NCBI GenBank assembly: GCA_038327685.1
Contig: JBBQLH010000013.1
Span: 1 to 54,767 of the forward strand
Length of the DNA: 54,767 bases
Origin: DASQFQ01 sp038327685
GTDB taxonomy: Bacteria > Actinomycetota > Thermoleophilia > Solirubrobacterales > Solirubrobacteraceae
Direction: 5' to 3'
In this document: piece by piece, positions 16,427-25,520 of the stretch
How the letters are laid out: each line of letters begins with the position of its first letter
Position numbering within the stretch: the first letter of the stretch is position 1
Notes under the pieces: generated by a model
The model's database searches: none
Told to the model about the DNA's origin: nothing
The model's input: the letters and a program-made list of their open reading frames with translations, nothing else
Program-made: the position numbers and the translations under genes

Positions 16427-17440
16427 TTGCCGGGTCGTGTCGTCAAGTCACTGGACGCCTACCAGCGTCGTCACCGCTGGCTCGGCTTCCCGCTCGCGGT
16501 GCTCTACAAGTTCGGCGACGACCAGGGCGCCTACCTCACGGCCCTGATCACCTACTACGGGTTCCTCTCGCTGTTCCCCCTGCTGCTCCTGCTGACGACG
16601 ATCCTCGGCTTCGTCCTGCAGGGCGATGCGGCCCTTCAGACGAGGCTCGTCGACTCGACACTCGCCGAACTGCCGATCATCGGCAGCCAGCTGCGCGAGA
16701 ACGTGCAGTCGCTCAAAGGCAGCGGCGTGGGGCTCGCGTTCGGCATCCTCGGCACCCTCTACGGCTGCCTGGGCGCGGCCGGGGCGATCCAGAACGCGTT
16801 CAACCGCGTCTGGGCGGTGCCACGCAACGAGCGACCGAACCCGATCAAGACGCGCCTGCGCAGCGTGATCCTGCTGCTCGTGCTCGGCGTCGGGGTGCTC
16901 CTCACCACCGCGATCTCGGCACTGACCACCAACGGCGGCGCGTTCGGCGCCTCTGTGGGCGCCTGGCTGGCGCTGGCCGCGATTCCGCTCGCCGCCCTCG
17001 TCAACGTCGGGCTCTTCATGCTCGCCTTCCGCGTGCTGACGGTCAGTGATGTGCCCACTCGTCACCTGCGGGTCGGTGCCGTCGTCGCCGGCGTCGGGTG
17101 GCAGGTCGTCCAGGTCCTCGGCTCGTACTACGTCGCGCGGACGCTGAGGGGCGGTTCCGAGGCCTACGGTGTCTTCGGCCTGGTGCTCGGCCTGATCGCG
17201 TGGATCTACCTGCTGGCGCTGGTGATCGTGTTCGCGGCCCAGATCAACGTCGTCGCCCAGCGGCGGCTGTGGCCGCGGGCACTGCTCACGCCCTTCACGG
17301 ACCGGGTGGAGCTGACCTCCGCCGACGAGCGCGCGTACACCGGCTACGCCGAGAGCGAGCGCCACAAGGGCTTCGAGGTCGTCGACGTCGGCTTCGAGCC
17401 GGCGGACGCGGAAGCCGACCCGGAGGACCGCAGTGAATAA
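16427..17440 (+). CDS. YihY/BrkB family membrane protein
   Basis: A 337-residue integral membrane protein with the family opening GDDQGAYLTALITYYGFLSLFPLLLLL, six hydrophobic segments and the late GSEAYGVFGLVLGLIAWIYLLALVIVFAAQINVV motif. The C-terminal 60 residues are charged and cytosolic. The start appears to be TTG 16427. The family was misnamed RNase BN; its real function is uncertain. The next gene starts seven bases after the stop, so the two may be cotranscribed. Confidence 0.88.
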   Translation: MPGRVVKSLDAYQRRHRWLGFPLAVLYKFGDDQGAYLTALITYYGFLSLFPLLLLLTTILGFVLQGDAALQTRLVDSTLAELPIIGSQLRENVQSLKGSGVGLAFGILGTLYGCLGAAGAIQNAFNRVWAVPRNERPNPIKTRLRSVILLLVLGVGVLLTTAISALTTNGGAFGASVGAWLALAAIPLAALVNVGLFMLAFRVLTVSDVPTRHLRVGAVVAGVGWQVVQVLGSYYVARTLRGGSEAYGVFGLVLGLIAWIYLLALVIVFAAQINVVAQRRLWPRALLTPFTDRVELTSADERAYTGYAESERHKGFEVVDVGFEPADAEADPEDRSE

Positions 17441-17446
17441 TCGGGC

Positions 17447-18889
17447 GTGGTGTCCGAGTCCGGCTATCTACGGCGACACGAATCCGCTCTCCTGCTCGTC
17501 GGCGCGATCGAGCCGGAGGTCTCTCCCTGGCTCCGGGCGGCGGGCCACGAGTGCCGAGCCGTCCAGACGGCGAAGGCGGCGCTGAAGGCGCTTGCCGAGA
17601 CGCCCGCCCAGCTCATCATCGTCGACGGGGAGCCGGGCGGGCGCGACGCCGCGACGGTGTGCCAGGTCCTGCGCGACGACGCCCGCCTCGGCCAGGCCTG
17701 GCTGCTCGCGATCACCGACCGCGGCGACAGCAAGACCGCGGTCGCCGCGCTCCAGGCCGGCGCCGACGACTACCTGCACCGGCCCTTCTCGCGCACCGAG
17801 CTGCTGGCTCGCTCGCGCGCCGGGGTCCACGCCGCGCAGCAGCGCTCCGACGACACGCTGCTGCGCGCGCTCATGGTCAACGTCCCGGGCGCCATCTATC
17901 GCTCGGCGTGGCACGCCGACCACACGCTCGCGCTGATCAGCGACGAGATCGAGCGGATCTCCGGCTACCCGCCGGAGAACTTCATCGCCAGCGCCAAGCG
18001 GACGCTCATGAGCATCATCCACCCGGACGACCGGCCGCAGGTGATCGAGGCGGTCTCCCAGGCCGAGGAGGCGAACCAGGCGTTCGTGCTCGAGTACCGG
18101 ATCGTGCGCGCCGACGGCGCGATCCGCTGGGTGCTGGACCGCGGCCAGCTGATCCGCGGCCCCGGCGGGAGGCTCTGGATGGACGGGGCGATCTTCGACA
18201 TCACCGAGCGGCGCGAGGCCGAGGACGCCCTGCGCCGGCGCGAGGTCGAGGCCGCCCGCACCGACGAACTGCGCGCCTCGCGCACCCGCATCGTCGAGGC
18301 TGCAGACGCGGCGCGCCGGAAGATCGAGCGCGACCTCCACGACGGCGCCCAGCAGCGGCTCGTGACCCTGGCGCTCGACGTGCGCGTGGCGCGGACGCGG
18401 ATCGAGCGCGACCCCGAGCTGGCCGGGCCGTTCCTCGAACGCCTCGGCGAGGAGCTGTCGCAGGCATCGGCGGAGCTGCGCGAGCTCGCCCGCGGCATCC
18501 ACCCCGCGGTGCTGACCGAGCGCGGCCTGGCGCCCGCGGTCGAGACCCTCGCGGCGCGGTCGCCGATCCCGGTCGAGGTCGTGGCCCTGCCGTCCGGGCG
18601 ACTGCCCGCGGTCGCCGAGGCCACCGCGTACTTCACCGTCTCGGAAGCACTGACCAACGTGGCCAAGTACGCGTACGCCAGCTACGCGATCGTCCGGCTC
18701 ACGAACGACGCCGACGAGCTCGTCGTCGAGATCCAGGACGACGGCGTCGGCGGGGCGCACGCCGGCACCGGCTCGGGGCTCAGCGGCCTCGCCGACCGCG
18801 TCGGCGCCTGCGACGGCTCGCTGAGCGTCACCAGCCCGCCCGGCGAGGGCACGCTCGTGCGGGCGGTCCTGCCGCTGCAGGCCGTCTGA
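17447..18889 (+). CDS. NarL-type sensor histidine kinase with receiver-like and PAS domains
   Basis: A 480-residue soluble kinase. It has an N-terminal receiver-like domain (about 14-125, Asp60 in LIIVDGEPGG, but the usual Lys of KPF is Arg in HRPF and the acid pair is missing). A PAS/PAC domain follows (about 140-258, YRIVRADGAIRWVLDRGQ). HisKA_3 has H298 in ERDLHDGAQQR, and a HATPase ends with DDGVGG and GSGLSGLADRV. The degenerate receiver suggests a dimerisation or input role. The partner may be a NarL regulator such as the one at 49814, though it is not adjacent. Start GTG 17447 or 17450. Confidence 0.88.
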   Translation: MVSESGYLRRHESALLLVGAIEPEVSPWLRAAGHECRAVQTAKAALKALAETPAQLIIVDGEPGGRDAATVCQVLRDDARLGQAWLLAITDRGDSKTAVAALQAGADDYLHRPFSRTELLARSRAGVHAAQQRSDDTLLRALMVNVPGAIYRSAWHADHTLALISDEIERISGYPPENFIASAKRTLMSIIHPDDRPQVIEAVSQAEEANQAFVLEYRIVRADGAIRWVLDRGQLIRGPGGRLWMDGAIFDITERREAEDALRRREVEAARTDELRASRTRIVEAADAARRKIERDLHDGAQQRLVTLALDVRVARTRIERDPELAGPFLERLGEELSQASAELRELARGIHPAVLTERGLAPAVETLAARSPIPVEVVALPSGRLPAVAEATAYFTVSEALTNVAKYAYASYAIVRLTNDADELVVEIQDDGVGGAHAGTGSGLSGLADRVGACDGSLSVTSPPGEGTLVRAVLPLQAV

Positions 18890-18958
18890 CGGGTCCTCTG
18901 GTGGGTGGGGTCCTGACCCGATGCGCGGACCCGCGGTGACCGTCGATGAACTCGTACG

Positions 18959-19186
18959 ATGACCCCCCTAGTCCAAGACTCACAGCAAGATCAGGTCGCC
19001 GAGGCAGCCGCCACAGCGGGCCGCTTCGGGAGTCAGACCCGCACCATCGCCTGGCCCGATCCCGAACTCGCACCGGTCCGCACCGACAAGGTGGAGCAGA
19101 TGCGCGAGCGGGTGCAGTTCTACGACTACAAGATCGACCCGCTGGTGCTCGCGGAAGCGATCATCAACCGCGTCTGCCTCCGCTAG
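18959..19186 (+). CDS. FlgM-like anti-sigma-28 factor
   Basis: A 75-residue protein whose C-terminal half (VRTDKVEQMRERVQFYDYKIDPLVLAEAIINR) fits the FlgM sigma-28-binding pattern of two helices with the YKID turn. The N-terminal half is probably disordered, also typical. No flagellar or sigma-28 genes are present in the window. It lies 69 bases after the histidine kinase and may share its transcript. ATG 18959 is chosen; an overlapping frame from 18946 is rejected. Confidence 0.6.
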   Translation: MTPLVQDSQQDQVAEAAATAGRFGSQTRTIAWPDPELAPVRTDKVEQMRERVQFYDYKIDPLVLAEAIINRVCLR

Positions 19187-19190
19187 CGCG

Positions 19191-19226
19191 GCGGCGCGAA
19201 GGGCGCAGAAGCTCCCCTCGCGCCGC
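19191..19226. terminator. Bidirectional terminator hairpin
   Basis: The arms GCGGCGCGAAGGG (19191-19203) and CCCCTCGCGCCGC (19214-19226) pair with one mismatch around a 10-nt loop. The hairpin lies between the stop of the FlgM-like gene (19186) and the stop of the convergent secreted-protein gene (19236), so it can serve both. Confidence 0.65.
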
Positions 19227-19235
19227 ACACGACTG

Positions 19236-19856
19236 CTAGAGCTTCGTGTTCGCCAGTCCGCAGAACAGGCTTCCCAGCACGCCGCCACCGGGTTGGCCGT
19301 GATGGTCAGGTGAACGCGATTGAGGTCGACGATGAGCCCGAGCAGGTTCACATTCAGCGGCCCGAGGACGAGGTCGAGGACCGAGCAGCTCGGCGCCTGG
19401 CTGGCCACCGCCCGCACCGGGACCGAGAAGGCGAGCGGCCGCAGCGTCCCGCTCTTCTTGATCTCCTTGGTGAGTCGCGCGGCAGCCGCGACGCGCGAGG
19501 TCTTGACCTTCGCCCTGGCGAGCGAGCAGAACAGCGAGCCGAGGACGCCGCCATTGCGCCGGCCGGTCACCTTGAGGTCGACCTTGTCGAGGTGGACGTT
19601 GAGCCCGAGCAGCGTGAGATCGAGCGTGTCGAGCCTGAGCGTGAGAATCGTGCACTTGCCGCTCTTCGCGGCCGAGAGCGTGACCTTCTTGCGCACCGTG
19701 GTCGGCAGCTGACCCAAGCCGCGCAGCGTCGCGGTGGCGACGCCGTCGGCGACCGGACCGGACCTCGTCGCGCGGAAGCGCGAGACGTCCACCGGCTGCG
19801 GGTACCGCTGCGGCCGCGCATGTGGCGAGCAGCGAGACGACAAGGATGCGGCGCAT
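19236..19856 (-). pseudogene. Secreted actinobacterial hypothetical protein, two frameshifts
   Basis: ATG 19856 behind AGGAGGGAGGGG begins a signal peptide (MRRILVVSLLATCAAAAVPA). The frame then shifts near 19805 to reach the body (GVATATLRGLGQLPTTVRKK). The body has two repeats of a beta-rich module: LGLNVHLDKVDLKVTGRRNGGVLGSLFCSLA and LGLIVDLNRVHLTITANP, the second completed only after another shift near 19285 (GGGVLGSLFCGLANTKL, stop 19236). Such LLGLxVxLxxVxLxITA proteins are exported and of unknown function in actinobacteria. Two one-base errors in one gene favour sequencing error over true decay. Confidence 0.6.
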
Positions 19857-19959
19857 CCCCTCCCTCCTGAGAGTGGTCCGCAGGCCTCGAGCCGGCCTGG
19901 GCGATCGCCCGGCCGCGGGACCGTAACGCTCCAGGCCCCGATCTGGGTAGACCCTTCCC

Positions 19960-20400
19960 GTGGAGACCGAGACGCAGGTCGAATCCGTCGAGCGGTCCGA
20001 GACCCGCGGCGGGAATACGCGCTGGGTGGTGCGCGACGCCGAAGGCCGCGAGTACACCACCTTCCGCCCGCGGATCGGGGAGCAGGCCGAGGGCTTCCGC
20101 GGGAAGCGGGCGAAGCTCGAGTTCCACGAGGAGGACCGCAACGGATTTCACAACGTCTACCTGGACGCGATCAGCTCGGCGCCCGAGCCGGCGGCGGGCG
20201 GCGGCGACTCCGATCCCGACGAGGTGGCGTGGAACACCGCTGTCGAGGCGGCTCCGTGGCTGCTCGGCACCTCCGAACCCAAGAAGGCGCTCCCGCCCGA
20301 CGAGTTGTACGAGAAGCTCGAGCCGTTCAAGCGGCGCGTGTCGGAGGACATCCGCGGCCACGGTGACGAGGACGAGGCCGAGGCCGAGGACGAGGACTGA
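19960..20400 (+). CDS. Hypothetical acidic protein
   Basis: A 146-residue protein from GTG 19960. The first 70 residues (GNTRWVVRDAEGREYTTFRPRIGEQAEGFRGKRAKLEFHEED) look like a small beta-barrel/OB-type domain. The remainder includes PDELYEKLEPFKRRVSEDIRG and a strongly acidic tail of Asp/Glu/Ala. There is no signal or membrane segment. The OB-like start hints at nucleic-acid or protein binding, but no family is recognised. It ends seven bases from the convergent DUF5996 gene. Confidence 0.65.
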   Translation: METETQVESVERSETRGGNTRWVVRDAEGREYTTFRPRIGEQAEGFRGKRAKLEFHEEDRNGFHNVYLDAISSAPEPAAGGGDSDPDEVAWNTAVEAAPWLLGTSEPKKALPPDELYEKLEPFKRRVSEDIRGHGDEDEAEAEDED

Positions 20401-20406
20401 GCGGCG

Positions 20407-21327
20407 TCAGACGACGGGCGGCGGCGTGCCCTCGGCGCTGGCGGCGAGCGCCGGATCCCATTCGCACACCACGCACGCGTGCTGGAACGCGGAGCGGGCG
20501 AACTCGAGCCCGGCCGCGTGCGGATCGGGGCTCGCGCAGACGTCGTCCCAATCGAGGACGTACTCGCCCAGCCCGTCGTCCCAGCGCGCCGTGGCCGGTG
20601 CGAGCGTGGCGGTCTCGAACCCCTCCGGCGCCGGGTGCGCGTAGGCGTAGAAGGCCGCCCTCCCGTAGCGCGGATCGCCGGGCCACCAGCCGACGGCGAC
20701 CTCCTGCGAGTCCATCGCGTTGCGCATGATGAAGTCGTCGGACGGCGGCTCCGCCGGCGCGCCGGAGAAGAGGCTCACCGCGAGGTCGAACGAGCCCCAC
20801 CACGCGTTGACCGGCGTCGAGCGGCCGCGATAGGGCGCGCGGAACGCTGCGAGCACGAGCGCCGCCCGGGTCGCGGCGGAGAAGTAGGTCGCGACCTGCC
20901 CCGGTTCGTAGGTCGCGTGCTCGGCGTCCTCGTCGAGCGGCACCCGCCACGTCACCTCCTGCGGCGCCGGGTCGATCTCGACGGCGCCGCCGAGGGCGCG
21001 GACCGCCGCGAGCACCTCGCGCGTGACCTCGCCCACGGGCCGGTGCGGGGTGAGGGCGACGCGCAGGACGCGCCCGTCGCTGTGCTCGGCGACGGCCTCG
21101 TGGGTTCGCAGGTCGAGCGCGACGACCAGCGCGCCGGAGCCGTCGGGCGCGGGCAGCGGTGCCGTCTCCCACCCCCGTGCGGTCAGGCGCAGCGCCGCGT
21201 GCTGCAACTGCGGCTCGGGCGGGCCGAGCACGGCCGCCAGCTTGCCGAGCACCTGGGTGTGGGCGTGCAGCGTGTCGCAGGTCGCGCTCCAGTCCTCATA
21301 CGACAGCGTTGGCCACCAGGCGGGCAT
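20407..21327 (-). CDS. DUF5996 family protein
   Basis: A 306-residue soluble protein. Diagnostic segments are WWPTLSYEDWSATCDTLHAHTQVLGKLA at the start, TPHRPVGEVTREVLAAVRALGG, TYFSAATRAALVLAAFRAPYRGRSTPVNAWWGSFDLAVSLFSG, and EVAVGWWPGDPRYGRAAFYAYAHPAPEGFE. These match DUF5996 over its normal length. The function is unknown. The start ATG 21327 is divergent from the SIS gene with only 34 bases between them, so the promoters overlap. Confidence 0.88.
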   Translation of the reverse strand: MPAWWPTLSYEDWSATCDTLHAHTQVLGKLAAVLGPPEPQLQHAALRLTARGWETAPLPAPDGSGALVVALDLRTHEAVAEHSDGRVLRVALTPHRPVGEVTREVLAAVRALGGAVEIDPAPQEVTWRVPLDEDAEHATYEPGQVATYFSAATRAALVLAAFRAPYRGRSTPVNAWWGSFDLAVSLFSGAPAEPPSDDFIMRNAMDSQEVAVGWWPGDPRYGRAAFYAYAHPAPEGFETATLAPATARWDDGLGEYVLDWDDVCASPDPHAAGLEFARSAFQHACVVCEWDPALAASAEGTPPPVV

Positions 21328-21361
21328 GCCTGCACGCTACCCGTCTGGCACAGTGGCCCCT

Positions 21362-22387
21362 GTGACCGCGATGGCGCGCGAGATGGCGGAGCAGCCCGAG
21401 GTGATCGGCGCGCTGCTCGGCCGCCGGCACGAGCTCGGCTCCCGCCTGCGCGCGATCGCGCCCGAGCGGCTCGCCGGCGTGCTCCTGATCGCACGCGGGT
21501 CCTCCGACAACGCGGCCGTCTACGGCCGCTACCTGCTCGAGGCCGCGCTGCGCCGACCCGTGTCGATGGCCGCGCCGAGCCTGTGGACTCGCTACGGGGT
21601 CGAGGAGGACCTGCGCGGCTACCTCGCGGTCGGTGTCAGCCAGTCCGGGCGCACGCCGGAGATCGCCGACACGCTCGAGCGCGTGCGCGCCGCCGGCGCG
21701 GTGACGGTGGCGGTGACCAACGACCCGGCGTCGCCGCTCGCCGCGGCCGCCGAGCTCGCGATCGACCTCCGCGTCGGGCCCGAGGACGCCGTGCCGGCCA
21801 CGAAGACCGTGACGGCCCAGCTCGCCGGCTTCGCGATCCTCGCCCACGCGCTCGGCAGCCCGCTCTGGCCCGACGAGGCGTGGGACGAGGTGCCGCGCGC
21901 CCAGGCCGCGGTGCTCGCCGACGACGCCTCCACCACCGCCGCCGGGGCGGCGATCGCGCGCTCGGGCAACCACGTCCAGCTCGGCCGCGGCTTCCTCTAC
22001 GCCGTCGCGCTCGAAGGGGCGCTGAAGGTCGCCGAGACGACCGGCCTCGCCTCGTCCGGCTTCTCGGTCGCCGACTTCCTCCACGGGCCGATCGCGATCG
22101 CGCGCCCCGGCACCAGCGTGGTCGCCTACGCCGCGCCCGGACCGGTGGCCGGTGATGTCCGCGAGGCGGCGGGGCGGGCGCGCGAGGCCGGCGCCGAGCT
22201 GATCGCGGTCGGCGAGGATGCCGGCGCGGCCGACGTCCACGTCGCCGTCCCGTCGCGGGTGCCCGAGGCGCTCGCGCCGCTCGTCCACGTCGTGCGGGCG
22301 CAGCAGATCGCCCTCGCGGCGACGCTCGCGCTCGGGCTCGACCCCGACCGGCCGCAGGGGCTGACGAAGGTCACGCCCACCACCTGA
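21362..22387 (+). CDS. SIS-domain sugar-phosphate isomerase/deaminase-like protein
   Basis: A 341-residue protein with two sugar-isomerase (SIS) domains and no glutaminase domain. The first has IARGSSDNAAVYGRYLLE and GVSQSGRTPEIADTLERV; the second has GRGFLYAVALEGALKVAETTGLAS and DFLHGPIAIARPG. This is the architecture of GlmS-isomerase-like amino-sugar-6-phosphate deaminases. It leads the amino-sugar operon and would convert imported, phosphorylated amino sugar to fructose-6-phosphate and ammonia. Start GTG 21362 (VTAMAREM), with ATG 21371 possible. Confidence 0.85.
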   Translation: MTAMAREMAEQPEVIGALLGRRHELGSRLRAIAPERLAGVLLIARGSSDNAAVYGRYLLEAALRRPVSMAAPSLWTRYGVEEDLRGYLAVGVSQSGRTPEIADTLERVRAAGAVTVAVTNDPASPLAAAAELAIDLRVGPEDAVPATKTVTAQLAGFAILAHALGSPLWPDEAWDEVPRAQAAVLADDASTTAAGAAIARSGNHVQLGRGFLYAVALEGALKVAETTGLASSGFSVADFLHGPIAIARPGTSVVAYAAPGPVAGDVREAAGRAREAGAELIAVGEDAGAADVHVAVPSRVPEALAPLVHVVRAQQIALAATLALGLDPDRPQGLTKVTPTT

Positions 22388-22425
22388 GAGTTGTGTCTCC
22401 TAACCAGGCGGTTCGCCGGCCCGAC

Positions 22426-22453
22426 TTGACGCGGGCCGAAATCGCAGTCTAGG
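22426..22453 (+). promoter_or_regulatory. Possible promoter before the solute-binding protein
   Basis: TTGACG (22426-22431) and TCTAGG (22448-22453) are separated by 16 bases in the 63-bp gap after the SIS gene. In related loci the full binding-protein gene would begin downstream; here only its second half follows. Assignment is by pattern only. Confidence 0.3.
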
Positions 22454-22454
22454 G

Positions 22455-23072
22455 GTGTGGCAGAAGGACCTCATCGACTGGTACGGCTACGACAAGCTCG
22501 TCAAGTTCCAGGCCGGCCTCGGTGACGAGTTCTCGGCGTCCAACGGCTTCGAGAAGGGCAAGCTCGCGATGAACGTCGACGGCGAGTGGCGCACCGCGTT
22601 CATCGCCGACGAGGCGCCGAAGCTCAACTACGGCACGGCTCCCGTACCGGTCGACGACGCCAACGCCGGCCTCTACGGCGGCGGCTACACGACGGGCAAC
22701 ATCGCCGGCATCCCGAAGCGCGCGGCGCATCCCGAGCACGCGTGGGCGCGGCTGAAGTACCTCGCGACCGACGACAAGGCGATGGCGCAGCTGTCCAACG
22801 GCCTGCGCAACGTCCCGACGACCGAGTCCTCCGCGAAGTCGCCCGACCTCAAGCCCGACCCGAAGTTCGCGACCTTCCTGAAGATCTACGCGAGCCCGAA
22901 CACGACGACGACGCCGGTCACCGCGGCCGGCAGCGCCAACCAGGAGCTGTTCAACAGCTTCACCAACAAGTGGCAGGCCGGGCGCGTCTCCGACCTCCCC
23001 GCCGCGCTGAGCGGCATCGACAAGCCGATCGACGCGCAGCTCGCGAACGCCGAGGGCAAGAAGGTGCCGTGA
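22455..23072 (+). pseudogene. ABC sugar-binding protein, C-terminal half only
   Basis: About 205 residues corresponding to the C-terminal lobe of a family 1 extracellular solute-binding protein: SNGFEKGKLAMNVDGEWRTAFI, GGGYTTGNIAGIPKRAAHPEHAWARLKYL, and LFNSFTNKWQAGRVSDLPAALSGID. There is no signal peptide or lipobox, and the first half of the usual protein of over 400 residues is missing. The frame opens at GTG 22455 directly after a promoter-like sequence, consistent with a deletion joining the 5' region to mid-gene. It overlaps the first permease as GTGA. Confidence 0.75.
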
Positions 23073-23392
23073 GCGAGGACCGCCGGCGAGCCAGGAAGCC
23101 GGTCGTGATCGGGACGATCGAGGCGCTGCAGATCTTCGACCAGGCCTACGTCGGCGCGATGATCGCCGCCGGCTCGGCGTCGAGCGCGGGCGACCCGTCC
23201 AACGACCTCGGCTATCCGGAGGACTCGACGCTGTTCTATCCCGTGCTGCTGTTCCAGCAGGGCTTCCGCTTCTTCAACATGGGCTACGCGGCGGCGATGG
23301 CCGTGCTGCTGCTGATCGTCTCGTTCGCGATCACGCTCGTGATCGTGCGCAACTCCCGGCGCTGGGTGCACTACGCGGGGGCGGGGCGATGA
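23069..23392 (+). pseudogene. ABC sugar permease (MalF-type), internal deletion
   Basis: Only 107 residues remain. The start VSEDRRRARKP looks like the cytosolic N-terminus. It is joined in frame to the C-terminal part (GTIEALQIFDQAYVGAM, STLFYPVLLFQQGFRFFNMGYAAAMAVLLLIVSFAITLVIV), which in full-length MalF-like permeases follows the EAA loop. The first four or five membrane spans and the EAA motif are gone, so it cannot form a working importer. The join is at about 23100. ATGA overlaps with the next permease. Confidence 0.75.
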
Positions 23393-24290
23393 GCACGAGC
23401 GCGCCCGCGGTCCCGGTCGCCGCCCTCGCGCCGCCGCCCGCCCGCCGCGAGGTGCCGCGGGCGGTCCGCCGCCGGCGCCTCCTGGTCGGGGTCGCCGATC
23501 ACGCCCTGCTGATCGCCGCCGCGATCGCGTTCGTCTTCCCGGTCGTCTTCATGCTGCTGACGGCGCTGATGACCAACGGCCAGGCGCTCTCGACGAAGCT
23601 GTGGCCGGAGCCGTCCAGTGGGGCAACTTCGCGGATGTCTTCGACAAGGCACCGATGCTGCGCTACGGGCTCAACACCCTCATCTACGCCGGGCTCGCCA
23701 CGCTGTTCATGCTGCTCTCGAGCATCCCCGTCGCCTATGCGCTCGCGCGGCTGCGCTGGAAGGGGCGCGACGCGGTCTTCCTGCTCGTGCTCGTGGCGAT
23801 GATGCTGCCGCCGCAGGTCACGATCGTGCCGCTCTACGTAATGTGGGCGAAGCTCAACCTCGTCGGGACGCTGTGGCCGCTGATCCTCCCGAACCTGTTC
23901 GGCGACGCGTTCTCGATCTTCCTGCTGCGCCAGTTCTTCCTCACGATCCCGGAGTCCTACCTCGACGCCGCTCGCGTCGACGGCTGCGGCGAGCTGCGGA
24001 TCCTCGTCTCGGTCGTCTGCCGCCTGGCGAAGCCGGCGATCGCGGCGGTCGCGCTGTTCATGTTCCTGTTCACCTTCAGCGACTTCTTCGGGCCGCTGCT
24101 CTACTCGGGCGACCAGGAGAGCCACTGGACGCTGTCCGTCGGCCTCGCCCAGTTCCGCACGCTGCACCAGGTCCAGTGGAACCTCAGCATGGCCGCGACG
24201 GTGATGGTGCTGGCGCCGGTCGTCCTGCTCTTCTTCCTCGCCCAGAAGGCGTTTGTCGAGGGCGTCACGCTGACGGGGGTGAAGGAGTGA
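23389..24290 (+). pseudogene. ABC sugar permease (MalG-type), frameshifted
   Basis: ATG 23389 opens MSTSAPAVPVAALAPPPARR and the first membrane span (DHALLIAAAIAFVFPVVFML). Near 23612 one base seems lost (expected EPFQWGNF), and the remaining frame gives five more spans and the EAA loop (ESYLDAARVDGCGELRILVSVVCRLAKPA), ending GVKE. Apart from the shift the length is normal for a MalG/UgpE permease. This is a likely sequencing indel in an otherwise intact gene. The next gene starts at GTG 24287 overlapping the stop. Confidence 0.8.
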
Positions 24291-25520
24291 AGCTCGCCGT
24301 CATCGGCGCCGGGTCGACCTACACGCCCGAGCTCGTCTCCGGCCTCGCCGCGCTGGACATCGAGGAGCTCGCACTGCACGACATCGCCGGCGAGCGGCGC
24401 GAGATCGTCGGTGCGCTCGCCCGCCGCATGCTCGACCGCACCGGCTTCAGCGGGCGGCTGGAGATCACGGGCGAGCTCGAGCGCGCGCTCGACGGCGCCG
24501 ACTTCGTGCTGATCCAGATCCGCGTCGGCGGCCAGGAGGCGCGGCTGCGCGACGAGACGCTGCCGCTGCCGTGCGGCTGCATCGGGCAGGAGACGACGGG
24601 CGCGGGCGGCCTCGCGAAGGCGCTGCGCACCGTGCCGGTCGTGCTCGAGATCGCCGAGCAGGTCAGGCACCGCGCCGCGCCCGGCGCGTGGATCGTCGAC
24701 TTCACGAACCCGGTCGGCATCGTCACGCGCGCGCTGCTCGACGCCGGCCACCGGGCCATCGGGCTGTGCAACGTCGCGATCACGTTCCAGCGCCACATCG
24801 CGCGGCTGCTCGGCGTGGCGCCGGAGCGGGATCGAGATCGACCAGGTCGGCCTCAACCACCTGACGTGGATCCGCGCCGTCCGCCGCGACGGCGAGGACG
24901 TGCTCGGCGAGCTGCTCGCGACCCATGGCGACGCACTGGCCGACGAGATCGGACTGCCGCGGCGGCTGCTCGAGGAGCTCGGCGCCGTGCCCTCCTACTA
25001 CCTGCGCTACTTCTACGAGCACGACCGCGTGCTCGCCGAGCAGCGCGAGGGCGTGCCGCGCGCCGCCGCGGTCGCGGAGATCGAGCGCCGCCTGCTCGAG
25101 ATGTACCGCGACCCGGCGCTGAACGAGAAGCCGGCGCTGCTCGAGCAGCGTGGCGGCGCGTTCTACAGCGAGGCGGCCACGGGCATCGTCGCCTCGCTCG
25201 CCGGCCGTGGCGACGCCGTGCACGTCGTCGACATGCGCAACGACGGCACGCTTGCCGGCCTCGCCGCCGACGACGTCGTCGAAGTCCCCGCGCGCGTCGG
25301 CCCGGATGGTCCGGTCGCGCTCCCGCAGACGCCGCTGGCGCCCGAGCTGCTCGGGCTCGTGCAGCACGTCGCGGCCTACGAGCGGCTGGCCCTGCGGGCG
25401 GCGCACTCGGGCGGCCCCGTCGACGTCCGCACGGCGCTGCTCGCGCACCCGCTGATCGGGCAGGACGAGATGGCGGGCGAGCTGGTCGAGCGACTCCTGC
25501 AGGGAGAGCCGGTGCGATGA
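24287..25520 (+). pseudogene. Glycoside hydrolase family 4 enzyme, frameshifted
   Basis: GTG 24287 begins VKLAVIGAGSTYTPELVSGL, the NAD-binding Rossmann start of GH4. Further motifs are IQIRVGGQEARLRDE, CGCIGQETTGAGGLAKALRT, DFTNPVGIVTRAL and GLCNVAITFQ (metal-ligand Cys and Asn). An extra G near 24830 breaks the frame; it resumes with IDQVGLNHLTWIRAV (metal His), SYYLRYFYEH and KPALLEQRGGAFYSEAA. GH4 enzymes use NAD and Mn to cleave 6-phospho- or free glycosides. Here the substrate is likely an imported amino-sugar disaccharide. Confidence 0.82.
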
